From an uncultured Collinsella sp. (GTDB lineage Bacteria > Actinomycetota > Coriobacteriia > Coriobacteriales > Coriobacteriaceae): a stretch of 64,000 bases of DNA. The position numbers and the translations under genes are program-made. The stretch is from assembly GCA_959602645.1 (NCBI GenBank), contig CAUGTZ010000001.1:108692-172691 (forward strand). Direction: 5' to 3'. This document shows, piece after piece, positions 27,446-38,706 of the stretch (positions within the stretch are counted from its first letter, which is position 1; every line of letters starts with the position of its first letter). A model generated the notes under the pieces. The model worked only from the letters and a program-made list of their open reading frames with translations. It was not told where the DNA came from and did no database searches.

Positions 27446-27484
27446 AAAAAAGCCGAGGCCTTGTGTTGAAACCCCGGCTTTTTG
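27446..27484. terminator. Bidirectional terminator
   Basis: AAAAAAGCCGAGG...CCCCGGCTTTTT lies between the convergent zinc-ribbon and amidohydrolase genes. Confidence 0.85.
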
Positions 27485-27533
27485 TATATGGCGGCAGCAT
27501 TCGACGAGCCGGCTGCCCCCGTCACATCAGCGC

Positions 27534-28904
27534 TTACGCTACGCCATCGCGGGCAAGCTCCTCGGCCAGCGACTCGGCCGGCATGGCCATAATCGCATCG
27601 AGCTCCGCGTCAACCTCGGAGATACGCTTCACCTTCAGCTTGCGCGCTAGGTTACCGCGGCACATCACGTGCATTGGCTCACGCAGAGCGCGCAAGTCAT
27701 CGAGCGGGTTCTCGCGCGTCACCAGAATATCGGCAGCCTTGCCACACTCGATCGCACCGGTCTCGTCGCCTAGGCCCAGCAGCTCGGCATTGACCTGCGT
27801 GGCCGTATGCAGCGCAAACGCATTGCTCACGCCCACGTACTTTGCAAAGTAGGCCACCTCGCGCCACATGTCGTACTGCGTCACGAACGGGCAGCTCGAG
27901 TCCGTGCCCAGGCCCACCTTAACGCCAGCTTCCAGTGCGGCACGGGCGCTCTCGATGATGCCCGAGCACACGATGTCGCCGTTCTTCTTTTGCGTATCGG
28001 TCGAATGGGTCTTTTCCGGGTCGAGCAATACAAACGGCAGCGCCGGGCTGATCGTGCAGGTAACGCTGGGTGCACGCCCCACAAGCTGCGTGCCCGCGGC
28101 GCCGCGGTACAGTTCCAGGATCTCGGGCGTCAGCGGAGCGCCGTGCTCAATCGTGTCAACGCCGGCCTCAAGCGCGGCCTTAACGCCCTCGGTACTCTCG
28201 ACATGGGCCATAACCGGAAGTCCCATATCGTGCGCCGCCTTGCACGCCGCCGCGGCAACCTCCACGGGCATACGCAGCACGCCCGGCTCGCCCACCTCGA
28301 TCGCATCGAACACGCCGCCCGTTACGAACAGCTTAATGACGTCGGCACCGCGCGCATACAGGTCGCGCACCTGTTCGGCCGCCTCGGCGGGGGTATTGGC
28401 GACCTGCGCGAACAGCCCCGCGCCATGGCCACCCGGCACCGTGACGCCCGTTCCCGGCGCTACCAGACGCGGACCCTGATACTTGCCGGCATCGATGGCG
28501 TTGCGCACGGCCAAATCGGCAAACAGCGGGTCGCCCGCGCCGCGCACCGTGGTCACGCCGCTTGCCAGCTGCTGCTGGGCGCTTCCCTTAAGAATATGGC
28601 GCACGATGGCGCGCCCCACGGGATTATCGAGCTTCTTCATCAGCGCGCCCGCATCGCCCGCCGAAACCGGCTTGCCCGAGCCGCACAGATGCACATGCAT
28701 ATTGATCAGACCCGGCATGAGGTACGCGCCGGCCAGGTCGATGACCTCGGCACCTGCCGGAGCTTGGGCCACGGCGCTCGGTCCCATCCAAGTGATGGTG
28801 CCACGCTCGACGGCCACGGCCATATCGGGCTGCGGCGCCATATGCTCCGAACCATCCAAAACGGTCGCATTGATAAACAACGTGGAACGATCGGCAGACG
28901 CCAT
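27534..28904 (-). CDS. Amidohydrolase family protein (imidazolonepropionase/prolidase-like)
   Basis: A 456-residue TIM-barrel metal hydrolase with a small beta-sandwich at both ends. Ligands in order: HVH in LINMHVHLCGSG, Lys in ADVIKLFVTGG, His in LPVMAHVES, His in TIEHGAPL and Asp in GLGTDSSCP. The group includes Xaa-Pro dipeptidases and aryldialkyl/ochratoxin-type amidases; substrate cannot be given. ATG 28904 (MASADRS) has GGGAGGAG. Confidence 0.88.
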   Translation of the reverse strand: MASADRSTLFINATVLDGSEHMAPQPDMAVAVERGTITWMGPSAVAQAPAGAEVIDLAGAYLMPGLINMHVHLCGSGKPVSAGDAGALMKKLDNPVGRAIVRHILKGSAQQQLASGVTTVRGAGDPLFADLAVRNAIDAGKYQGPRLVAPGTGVTVPGGHGAGLFAQVANTPAEAAEQVRDLYARGADVIKLFVTGGVFDAIEVGEPGVLRMPVEVAAAACKAAHDMGLPVMAHVESTEGVKAALEAGVDTIEHGAPLTPEILELYRGAAGTQLVGRAPSVTCTISPALPFVLLDPEKTHSTDTQKKNGDIVCSGIIESARAALEAGVKVGLGTDSSCPFVTQYDMWREVAYFAKYVGVSNAFALHTATQVNAELLGLGDETGAIECGKAADILVTRENPLDDLRALREPMHVMCRGNLARKLKVKRISEVDAELDAIMAMPAESLAEELARDGVA

Positions 28905-29052
28905 ATCGAGCTCCTCCCTCACGATTAACTTGAACATTTGTCCATTATCACCTAATGCAGCGAACTAAAGTCAAACATATCGGTTAACGGAGGGAGGAGA
29001 GGTATAGAAAAGGTGGGGCCGAGCAACTCCGCAGGCCAGACGCCAGACAAAT

Positions 29053-29430
29053 GTCTTGATCTGTAACAGTTAAACGACTTTCGGGCGCCTAAACGTTACA
29101 GATCAAGATTTTTCGACAGCAAACCAATCCTCCGTCTCGATCTGTAACAACTAGACCGATTTTCGAACGCCAAGTGTTACAGATTGAGACATTCTCCAAC
29201 TCCGCTGCAAAACATCTCAATCTGTAACAGGTGGGAGCCAAAACAGCCGCTAGATGTTACAGATTGAGATAAAACCGTGGCACACTTCCGTTCGTCTCAA
29301 TCTATAACAGCTGGACCGTTTCCAGTCCCCTAAACGTTACAGATTGAGATTTTCAGTCGCGCGCCCAACCTCTATCTCAATCTGTAACAGTTACGGGCAC
29401 AAACAACCCCCAGATGCTACAGGTCGAGAC
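29053..29430. repeat. 80-bp periodic palindromic array, cluster 2 (5 units)
   Basis: Units start at 29053, 29134, 29214, 29294 and 29374, each about 57 bp, with linkers of about 23 bp. Arms vary between units (CTTGAT/ATCAAG; CTCGAT; CTCAAT/ATTGAG), usually in matched pairs. The array ends 8 bp from the stop of the nuclease-like gene. Apart from it, 28905-29438 is non-coding. Confidence 0.92.
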
Positions 29431-29438
29431 AAACCACA

Positions 29439-30524
29439 TCAGCGCCCATACCACTGGCGCCGCCACCCCTCAGCCAAATCAGCTTGCCGGGGAATACCCG
29501 CCAGCCTCATTTTCTCGACCAATTTCCCCGGGTCTTTGAGTTCGTTAAATGTAAACCGAAGCACCTTGTGCCCGAGCATTGTCAGATGGGATTCCCGCTG
29601 ACGCTCTGCCGCGAACGGATCGACCGATTCTTGACCGTAGCCGCTCTGCAAGGTGTACTTTCCCTTTCCGTCCAGCTCGCCAATCACGCACGTCCCGTCC
29701 ATGAGCCTCCAAAAATAATCGACGCGAAACGACCGGCTCGGATCAAGCGGGTCGTAAAACTCCACCTGCAACTCCGGAACTGGAAAGCCATATGCAATAA
29801 AGAACGCCCGAAACCGAGACTCGCCACCGTTTTCGGACAGTCCATCCGCGTGCGACGCAATCACCTGCGCCCTGCGATACCCTCGCCTGTCCTCGCAATC
29901 GGCCTGGAGCCGTTCGCAGAGGCCGTCGCGCGACATGCCCTTTGCCCTCAATGCAGAATCGGCGATCGCCAGACCATACGAAAACGGTGCGTGCAGCAGA
30001 CAGTCCTCCACCGTGCGCCAAAACGGCGTCACCCGCACGCCGTCGACTTGTTCAAGCGCACCCGCCGCCTGCGGACGCAACAGCCGGCATCCTGCACTCA
30101 ACGGCACCGAGCAACCAGTCTTAACAAGAAAACGCGGCCCGAGCACATCATTCGGCACCTCCAGACCCCACAAAAGCGCCGCGTCATAGCACCAAAACGC
30201 CCAATCGGGATGAAACTCTGCAAGCCCTTTGATGGTACGCAGTGCTCGCTCCGCCGGCGTCAGTACACCCCAATCGTGTTGAAAGCAGAACAAATACGGC
30301 TCGGGCTCCGCAATATCATCGGTTCCCACATGACGCCGCAGCCACATGAGCTCGGCATTGTCGTGTGTCACAAGCAGCGTGCCTTGGTCACCCGCCTCAG
30401 TGAGTCGAGCAAGCATTTTGTTGCGTGCCAAGGTGTTACGTATCGATTGCTTATGCTTGCGGACGGTATTAGACACTCCCATCACCACCAAATCTGACAA
30501 ATGGACCATCACCGCCATTGCCAC
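29439..30524 (-). CDS. AbiEi-like N-terminus fused to PD-(D/E)XK (DUF559/Vsr-like) nuclease domain
   Basis: I do not recognise a characterised homologue of this 361-residue protein. Residues 1-170 look like the winged-helix plus AbiEi-like region common in actinobacterial proteins of this kind (PYLFCFQHDWGVLTPAERAL, then WAFWCYDAALLWGLEV). Residues 235-335 carry a restriction-endonuclease-like core: E235 (ESRFRAFF), D269 in FRVDYFW, E283-L-D-G-K287, then RESHLTMLGHKVLRFTFNEL, the DUF559/Vsr ending. DNA cleavage is an inference. It stands alone between two palindromic arrays (29053-29430 and 30536-30833). The start is uncertain: ATG 30524, with ATG 30509 and others downstream possible, and the ribosome sites are poor. 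Confidence 0.7.
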   Translation of the reverse strand: MAMAVMVHLSDLVVMGVSNTVRKHKQSIRNTLARNKMLARLTEAGDQGTLLVTHDNAELMWLRRHVGTDDIAEPEPYLFCFQHDWGVLTPAERALRTIKGLAEFHPDWAFWCYDAALLWGLEVPNDVLGPRFLVKTGCSVPLSAGCRLLRPQAAGALEQVDGVRVTPFWRTVEDCLLHAPFSYGLAIADSALRAKGMSRDGLCERLQADCEDRRGYRRAQVIASHADGLSENGGESRFRAFFIAYGFPVPELQVEFYDPLDPSRSFRVDYFWRLMDGTCVIGELDGKGKYTLQSGYGQESVDPFAAERQRESHLTMLGHKVLRFTFNELKDPGKLVEKMRLAGIPRQADLAEGWRRQWYGR

Positions 30525-30535
30525 CGTCGCTCAAC

Positions 30536-30833
30536 GTCTCAATCTGTAACAGGAAGAACGGTTTTTGGCTGCTGAATGTTACAGATTGAGATTTCGCAAC
30601 GACGGGCGACCTTTTATCTCGATCCGTAACAGTTAGACCGATTTTTGGCCTCTTCCCGTTACAGATCGAGATCTTTCGGCAGGCACCAACCTTCCGTCTT
30701 GATCTGTAACAGTTAGAAGGCCAAACGGTCCCCTGTTGTTACAAATCGAGACATTCAGTCGAGTCTGCACTTGTTCATCTCGGTCTGTAACAACTACGGG
30801 TCCAAACGGCCTCTAGACGTTACTGATTGAGAC
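30536..30833. repeat. 80-bp periodic palindromic array, cluster 3 (4 units)
   Basis: Units start at 30536, 30616, 30696 and 30777. The first lies 12 bp before the nuclease-like gene's start, so the gene's promoter must lie in or beyond the array. Confidence 0.92.
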
Positions 30834-30868
30834 AAAGTCGGGGAAGCAGGGGACATCAGGTCCATCCC

Positions 30869-31576
30869 CTACTCCCAAGTCTGCTTATATACGTTGAGTG
30901 ACTTTACATAGCGGCCCCGAGCGCCCATGATGTCGCGGACCAGTCTCAGAAAGAAGCTGATGCACGAGGTGTCGAAACCATCCTCCAGGTCCTCCGGATG
31001 CACGGCGCCCGGCCCGTCGACCGCCGTGTCGCACAGGCGTGCGATGTCATAAAGATAGAGCTGTCCCGCCGTCAGCCAGACATCGTCGACACGTGCGAGG
31101 CGCACCGCGATGGCACCCTCACGCCAGCGCTCCTTTTGTACGATATGCGGGTCGTAGACATCAAACCGACGGTCGGTACGCGTGTCGCGCAGCACGACCA
31201 TACCGGTTGCAGGATCCTTATCCAAGATGCCAAAACGCGAAAAATACTGCGTATCGCGCACTTGTCCGAGCCGCCCGAGTGACGCGGGTGTAAGCGAAGC
31301 CGGCGGCTCGTCGACATACAGCTCGAACAACGTTTTGCCATGGTAATAGGGGCGCTCAAAGAGCAACCATTCGGTAAACGCCATGTTATATGCCATGATT
31401 TCGTCTTGCGAAGGCTCGGCGCAATAACTGAGTTTCGGATCGACAATGATCTCGAACTGCTCGCGTGCCGGCTCCAAAAACTGAAACTTTCGCAGCATCC
31501 AAAACTGAGCCATGTCGGCGATATCGTTACCGACGGCTTCGGCCAGATGCTCTCGGTCTAAAACGTGGTCAGTCAT
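30869..31576 (-). CDS. Hypothetical protein
   Basis: A 235-residue soluble protein I do not recognise. It is acidic, with aromatic-rich motifs (MAYNMAFTEWLLFERPYYHGKT; FDVYDPHIVQKERWREG; GQLYLYDIARLCD) and no membrane segment. A good TGAGGAGGATGCC site supports ATG 31576. It is monocistronic, next to the array-flanked nuclease-like gene but separated from it by cluster 3. Confidence 0.7.
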   Translation of the reverse strand: MTDHVLDREHLAEAVGNDIADMAQFWMLRKFQFLEPAREQFEIIVDPKLSYCAEPSQDEIMAYNMAFTEWLLFERPYYHGKTLFELYVDEPPASLTPASLGRLGQVRDTQYFSRFGILDKDPATGMVVLRDTRTDRRFDVYDPHIVQKERWREGAIAVRLARVDDVWLTAGQLYLYDIARLCDTAVDGPGAVHPEDLEDGFDTSCISFFLRLVRDIMGARGRYVKSLNVYKQTWE

Positions 31577-31872
31577 GGCATCCTCCTCAAACTGATGAAC
31601 CTCAATTTGAGCTTACGAGGAGGGTAAGCCGGCACGACCAACGCAGGCAAAATGGTCCTCCGGTCGCAAACCAACTGCCGACCAAACACTTGACGGAATG
31701 CTCAGCCGAATATGTGTACTGAAACAAAGACGCAGGTAGACATAACCATCCGACTCGTTCCTTTGAGCCAGACGCCTGCAGCCATCACAGAAACAGCAGT
31801 GCACCACAGTCCAAGAAGTCGACTAATGGGCACCCACACGTCGACAAACGAGCAAATCGCTCGCAAACCCGC
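31577..31872. other. Non-coding spacer upstream of the hypothetical gene
   Basis: Holds a small hairpin GCTTAC-GAGGAG-GGTAAGC (about 31611-31629). No coding region is supported. Confidence 0.4.
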
Positions 31873-31965
31873 AAGGAGCGTCCCCAACGGCCGGCCCAAA
31901 AGGAACGTCCCCAAGTGCCGGCACTTGGGGACACTTCTATTGTGCCGGCCGTTGGGGACAGCCCT
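31873..31965. repeat. Nested palindrome downstream of gltD
   Basis: The perfect inner palindrome GTCCCCAAGTGCC/GGCACTTGGGGAC (about 31907-31932) is flanked by GTCCCCAACGGCCGGC and GCCGGCCGTTGGGGAC. It lies about 35 bp past the gltD stop and could act as a 3' stabilising or terminating structure. Confidence 0.75.
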
Positions 31966-31999
31966 TATTGGTTCAGTTGTTCAGTTGCGGACAGCCACC

Positions 32000-33481
<1,482 letters not shown>

Positions 33482-33486
33482 GGCAC

Positions 33487-36400
33487 TTACGCCTCCTTCT
33501 TGGTCGAAGCAACAGAGCCGGCAGCCACGGACGCAGCGCCCGCAGCACCGCCCGCGACATCGAAGCGAGCGACATCCGCGGCGCTCGCGCGACCGGTCAC
33601 AATGTCAAACGCCAGCTCCTCAGCCTGCGCATGCGTCTTGCCCACGGGCTCGGCCGCAGCGACAATCGCCAGCACGCGTTCGTACTCAGTCGGAATGACC
33701 TTCACAAAGTGCTTGCTCATCGTCTCAAAGCTGTAGAGCAGCTTAATGCCGCGCGGGCTCTGCGTCGCGTCCACGTGCTCTTGGATGAGCGCACGAATCT
33801 GCGCCAGCTCGTCGGCCGTCGGGGCCTTGAGCTCCACGCTCTCATGGTTCACGCGGGCGTCGAGCGTGCCGTATTGGTCAAAGACATAGGCCGCGCCGCC
33901 CGTCATACCGGCGGCAAAGTTCTGCCCGACCTCGCCCAGGATGAGCGCCAGACCGCCCGTCATGTACTCGCAGCCATGATTGCCGCAGCCCTCGACCACC
34001 ACGGTGGCACCGGAGTTACGCACGGCAAAACGCTGGCCGGCAAGACCGTTAATGAAGCCGCGGCCGCTCGTAGCACCAAAGAACGCAACGTTGCCCACGA
34101 TGATGTTCTCGTCGAACTTGTAGGTCGCATGCGGATTGGGGCGCACCGACACCTCGCCGCCCGAAAGGCCCTTGCCAAAGTAATCGTTGGCGTCGCCGCA
34201 CACGTTGAGCGTAATGCCGCGCGGCAGGAAGGCACCAAAGCTCTGACCGGCCGAACCATCGCAATCGACGGTGATGGAGCCGGCGGGCAGGCCCTCGGGA
34301 TGCGCCTTGGTCACCGCGTTGCCCAAGATGGTGCCCACGCAGCGGTTGACGTTGGCGATATCGGCGCGGAAGCGAATCGGACGCAGGTGTGCACGGGCAT
34401 CGGCCGTATAGGGCACAAACAACGTGGAGTCGAGCGTCTTGTCGAGCTCGCTGTCCGCGGCCATCTGCGGCAGGAAGTGGCGACCGTCGGCACCCGGGAT
34501 ATGGGCACCGAACTCGCAGGTCGCGCTCGCCAGCACGGGCGACAGATCGAGCAGGTTTGCCTTGCGGTTGCCCGGGACCTCGATCTGACGCAAGCACTCG
34601 GGATGGCCGACCATCTCGTCGATGGTGCGGAAGCCCAGGCTCGCCATGATCTCGCGCAGCTGCTCGGCCACAAAGAGCATAAAGTGCTCAACGTGCTCGG
34701 GCTTACCGCGGAAGCCGTGACGCAGGCGGCAGTTTTGCGTCGCGATGCCGGCCGGACAGGTATCCTGCTGGCAGTCACGCTGCATGAGGCAGCCCATGGA
34801 GATGAGCGGCATGGTAGCAAAGCCAAACTCCTCGGCGCCCAACAGGCAAGCGACAGCAACATCGGTGCCGTCCATGAGCTTGCCATCGGCCTCGAGCACC
34901 ACGCGCGAGCGCAGGCCGTTTTGCAGCAGCGTCTGCTGGGCCTCGGCAAGGCCAAGCTCCAGCGGCAGGCCCGCATGCCAGATAGAGTCGCGCGCAGCGG
35001 CGCCCGAGCCGCCATTGTGACCGCTGATCAAGATCTTGTCGGCCGCGCCCTTGGCCACACCGGTGGCGATGGTGCCGACGCCGGCCTCGCTGACCAGCTT
35101 GACCGACACGCGCGCGCCGGGGTTGGCGTTCTTAAGATCGAAGATAAGCTCCGCCAGGTCCTCGATGGAGTAGATGTCGTGGTGCGGCGGAGGCGAGATC
35201 AGGCCGATGCCGGGCGTGGACTGACGGACCTCGGCAATCCAGGGGTAGACCTTCTTGCCGGGCAGGTGTCCGCCCTCGCCGGGTTTGGCGCCCTGGGCCA
35301 TCTTGATCTGAATCTCAAAGGCGCTGCACAGGTAGCGGCTCGTCACGCCAAAGCGCGCGCTTGCCACCTGCTTGATGGCGGAATTCTTGGAGTCGCCGTT
35401 AGCCAGCGGGGTCTCGCGACGCGGATCCTCGCCGCCCTCGCCGGAGTTGGAACGGCCGTGCAGGCGGTTCATGGCGATGGCCATGCACTCGTGTGCCTCT
35501 TTGCTAATGGAGCCATACGACATGGCGCCGGTGTTAAAGCGGCGGACGATGTTGAGCGCGGGCTCGACCTCGTCGAGTGCCACCGGCGTGCGGCCGCTGG
35601 CATCAAAGTCCAGCAGGTCGCGCAGGCGCACGGCACGGCCGGTGCGGTGCAGGCGGGCGCTGTACTCCTTAAAGGTGTCGTAGCTGTCCTCGCGGCAGGC
35701 AGTCTGCAGCAGGTAGACGGTCTGAGGGTCAATCAGGTGATCCTCGCCGCCGAGCGGGCGCCACTTGGTCAGACCCAACGTGGGCAGCTGATCGGGAGCC
35801 GGGCTCTTAAGGATAGCGAGCGCGGCGTCGTAGCGCTCGTTTTGCTCGCGCTCGACGTCCTCGACACCCATACCTCCCACACGGCTCACCGTGCCGGCGA
35901 AGTACGCGTTGACGAACTCCGGCGTAAAGCCCACGGCCTCGAAGATCTGCGCCGAATGGTAGCTCTGCACCGTGGAGATGCCCATCTTGGACATGATGGA
36001 GACGATGCCGGTGGTCGCAGCCTTGTTGTAGTTAGCGATGCCCTGCTCGGCCGTCACATCCAGGTCGCCGCGTGCCGCCAGATCGCGGATGCACGCATGC
36101 GCGTTATACGGATAGATGCCGCTCGCGGAGTAGCCCACCAGCGCCGCAAAGTCGTGCGGGGACACGGCGTCGCCGCACTCCACCACGATGTCGGCAAAGG
36201 TACGCACGCCGGCGCGGATCAGGTGGTTGTGCACGCAGCCCACGGCGAGCAGCGACGGCACGGGCACCTCGCCCGCAGCGGCACGATCGCTCAACACCAC
36301 GATGTTCACGCCGTCGCGGACCGCGGCCTCAACGTCCTCTGCAAGCTGCTTGAGCGCAGCCTGCAGCGCGCCCTCGCCGGCATCGCGGCGGTACACGGCA

Positions 36401-38184
36401 CGGAAACGGCAGGTCTTAAAGCCCACGCGGTCGATGGCGCAGATACGCTCGAACTCCTCCTCGCTCAGCAGCGGACGCTCCAAGCGAACCAGCTGGCAGG
36501 CCGTACGGGAGTCCTCGAGCAGGTTGCCGTGGTTGCCCAGGTAGAGCGTGGTCGAGGTGACCATATGCTCGCGCAGGGCGTCGATGGGCGGGTTCGTGAC
36601 CTGGGCGAACAGCTGATAGAAATAGTCGTAGAAAGAGCGCGTCTTCTTGGACAGGCAGGCCAGCGGCGCATCGATGCCCATCGAGGCGAGCGGCGCCTTG
36701 CCCTGCTGGGCCATGGGACGCACGACCTCGTCAACATCATCCCAGTGATACCCGAGCTTAGCCATGCGCACGGCGGCGGGCACCTCGGCGTCCTCGGCGG
36801 GCGTTGCCGCGGCAGGCCTATCGAGCGCGTCGACGGTTAGCGTCTCCTCGGCAATCCAATCACGGTAGGGCTTTTCCTTGGCGTAACGGGCGCGCAGTTC
36901 GTCGTTGTAGATGACGCGGCCGCGGGCAAAGTCGACCTCGAGCATCTGGCCCGGCCCCAGACAGCCGCTCGTCAGGATGTTCTCGGGGCTCACCTCGATG
37001 GTGCCTACCTCGCTTGCCAGCATAAAGCGACCGTCGCGCGTCACATAGTAGCGGGCAGGACGCAGGCCGCTACGGTCGAGGGCGGCGCCCAGCGTGCGAC
37101 CGTCGGTAAAGGCGATGGCCGCCGGGCCATCCCACGGCTCCATGAGCATGGACTGGTAAGCGTCGTAGGCGCGGCGCTCCTCACTCAGGCTTTCGTTGTG
37201 GTCCCACGGCTCGGGCAGCAACATGGACGCGGCGCGCGTGAGCGGGCGACCGTTCATGACCAAAAACTCAAGCACGTTGTCCAGAATCGCGGAATCGGAG
37301 CCCTCGCGGTTGATGATGGGCATCACGCGCTCAAGATCGTGCTGCAGCACGGGGCTGTACAGGTTGGGCTCGCGGGCGCGGATCCAGTTGACGTTGCCCT
37401 TGAGGGTGTTGATCTCGCCGTTGTGGATGATAAAGCGGTTGGGGTGTGCGCGCTCCCAGCTGGGCGTAGTGTTGGTGGAGTAGCGCGAGTGGACGAGCGC
37501 CACGGCCGTCTTGACGGCGGCGTCGTTGAGATCGATGAAGAAGCGGCGCATCTGCGTGGCGACCAGCATGCCCTTGTACACGATGGTGCGCGAGCTCATG
37601 GAGCACACATAGAAGATCTTGTCGCGCAGGGCAAACTCGGTGTCGGCCTTCTTTTCGATGGTGCGGCGGCACACGTACAGGCGACGCTCGAAGGCATCGC
37701 CGGCGGGCGTGTCGTCCGGACGGCCCAGGAAGGCCTGCAGGATAGTGGGCATGCAGGCGCGGGCCGTCTCGCCCAGGTCGTGCGGGTCGACCGGCACCTC
37801 GCGCCAAAAGAGCAGCGGCACGCCGGCCTCGGCGCAACCCTCCTCAAACACGCGGCGGGCATCCTCTACGCCCTTGTCGTCCTGTGGGAAGAACAGCATG
37901 GCCACGCCATAGTCGCCCTCTGCCGGCAGAATCTGGCCGCACTTTTGAGCCTCTTTACGGAAAAAGTGATGCGGAACCTGGAATAGGATGCCAGCGCCGT
38001 CGCCAGTGTTCTTCTCGAGTCCTGTGCCGCCGCGGTGCTCCAAGTTGACCAGAATGGACAGCGCATCGTCCAGAATCTGGTGATGGCGCTCACCGTTGAT
38101 ATCGGCAAGCGCGCCGATGCCACATGCATCGTGATCGAATTCGGGGCGATAAAGGCCCTGCTGCTGAGCGGAATCTGCCTGCAT
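33487..38184 (-). CDS. gltB: Glutamate synthase large (alpha) subunit
   Basis: A 1565-residue protein with the full domain order: class-II glutamine amidotransferase with nucleophile Cys21 (HDACGIGAL; 20-residue propeptide to be removed), central domain, FMN-binding synthase barrel (GEGGHLPGKKVYPWIAEVR, SGHNGGSGAAARDSIWHAG), the 3Fe-4S cysteines in CLMQRDCQQDTCPAGIATQN, and the GXGXG beta-helix at the end. It assimilates ammonium with glutamine synthetase. ATG 38184 follows GGGGAGGATCGCG. It is the first gene of the gltBD operon. Confidence 0.97.
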   Translation of the reverse strand: MQADSAQQQGLYRPEFDHDACGIGALADINGERHHQILDDALSILVNLEHRGGTGLEKNTGDGAGILFQVPHHFFRKEAQKCGQILPAEGDYGVAMLFFPQDDKGVEDARRVFEEGCAEAGVPLLFWREVPVDPHDLGETARACMPTILQAFLGRPDDTPAGDAFERRLYVCRRTIEKKADTEFALRDKIFYVCSMSSRTIVYKGMLVATQMRRFFIDLNDAAVKTAVALVHSRYSTNTTPSWERAHPNRFIIHNGEINTLKGNVNWIRAREPNLYSPVLQHDLERVMPIINREGSDSAILDNVLEFLVMNGRPLTRAASMLLPEPWDHNESLSEERRAYDAYQSMLMEPWDGPAAIAFTDGRTLGAALDRSGLRPARYYVTRDGRFMLASEVGTIEVSPENILTSGCLGPGQMLEVDFARGRVIYNDELRARYAKEKPYRDWIAEETLTVDALDRPAAATPAEDAEVPAAVRMAKLGYHWDDVDEVVRPMAQQGKAPLASMGIDAPLACLSKKTRSFYDYFYQLFAQVTNPPIDALREHMVTSTTLYLGNHGNLLEDSRTACQLVRLERPLLSEEEFERICAIDRVGFKTCRFRAVYRRDAGEGALQAALKQLAEDVEAAVRDGVNIVVLSDRAAAGEVPVPSLLAVGCVHNHLIRAGVRTFADIVVECGDAVSPHDFAALVGYSASGIYPYNAHACIRDLAARGDLDVTAEQGIANYNKAATTGIVSIMSKMGISTVQSYHSAQIFEAVGFTPEFVNAYFAGTVSRVGGMGVEDVEREQNERYDAALAILKSPAPDQLPTLGLTKWRPLGGEDHLIDPQTVYLLQTACREDSYDTFKEYSARLHRTGRAVRLRDLLDFDASGRTPVALDEVEPALNIVRRFNTGAMSYGSISKEAHECMAIAMNRLHGRSNSGEGGEDPRRETPLANGDSKNSAIKQVASARFGVTSRYLCSAFEIQIKMAQGAKPGEGGHLPGKKVYPWIAEVRQSTPGIGLISPPPHHDIYSIEDLAELIFDLKNANPGARVSVKLVSEAGVGTIATGVAKGAADKILISGHNGGSGAAARDSIWHAGLPLELGLAEAQQTLLQNGLRSRVVLEADGKLMDGTDVAVACLLGAEEFGFATMPLISMGCLMQRDCQQDTCPAGIATQNCRLRHGFRGKPEHVEHFMLFVAEQLREIMASLGFRTIDEMVGHPECLRQIEVPGNRKANLLDLSPVLASATCEFGAHIPGADGRHFLPQMAADSELDKTLDSTLFVPYTADARAHLRPIRFRADIANVNRCVGTILGNAVTKAHPEGLPAGSITVDCDGSAGQSFGAFLPRGITLNVCGDANDYFGKGLSGGEVSVRPNPHATYKFDENIIVGNVAFFGATSGRGFINGLAGQRFAVRNSGATVVVEGCGNHGCEYMTGGLALILGEVGQNFAAGMTGGAAYVFDQYGTLDARVNHESVELKAPTADELAQIRALIQEHVDATQSPRGIKLLYSFETMSKHFVKVIPTEYERVLAIVAAAEPVGKTHAQAEELAFDIVTGRASAADVARFDVAGGAAGAASVAAGSVASTKKEA

Positions 38185-38368
38185 CGCGATCCTCCCCTAG
38201 ATATTTAGACAGTCAGTTGACTAGGCATACTAAGAGCATAGCCAGCCCGTTGTGTTTCCCGCCCGTTTCGAAACAATCGCGTAACGCGCGCCCTATGAGT
38301 GGACACCGCCGACCTCAAGGGCGACAACAAGGGCCCCAGGTTCGGCCTGTGAGCTCGCCGCTTCAAAC

Positions 38369-38585
38369 ATCTCAATCTGTAACAGGAAGACCCAATTTCG
38401 ACGCCTAACTGTTACAGATTGAGATGTTTTCGAGAGACGGCTCCGAATGTCTCAATCTGTAACACGAAGGGCCGGTTTTGGCGGTCAGCTGTTACAGATC
38501 GAGATTTTCCATAGAACCATTTCTTCCTGTCTTGATCTGTAACAGCTAGGTCCAATTTCCATCCCTAGTTGTTACAGATCAAGAC
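38369..38585. repeat. 80-bp periodic palindromic array, cluster 4 (3 units)
   Basis: Units start at 38369, 38449 and 38529 between gltB and mntH. The third has CTTGATCTGTAAC paired with GTTACAGATCAAG, a co-varying change. The rest of 38185-38706 carries only promoters. Confidence 0.92.
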
Positions 38586-38706
38586 ATTTCGGCAGCCCCC
38601 TTCCTCATCCTATTCAAATACAGCTATTTTGTTAGTCTTGGTTAACTGTTTGGCCTAAAACGGGTATCCTTTGCGGAGTCAAACAAACGGCACGCAGGAG
38701 CGCACC

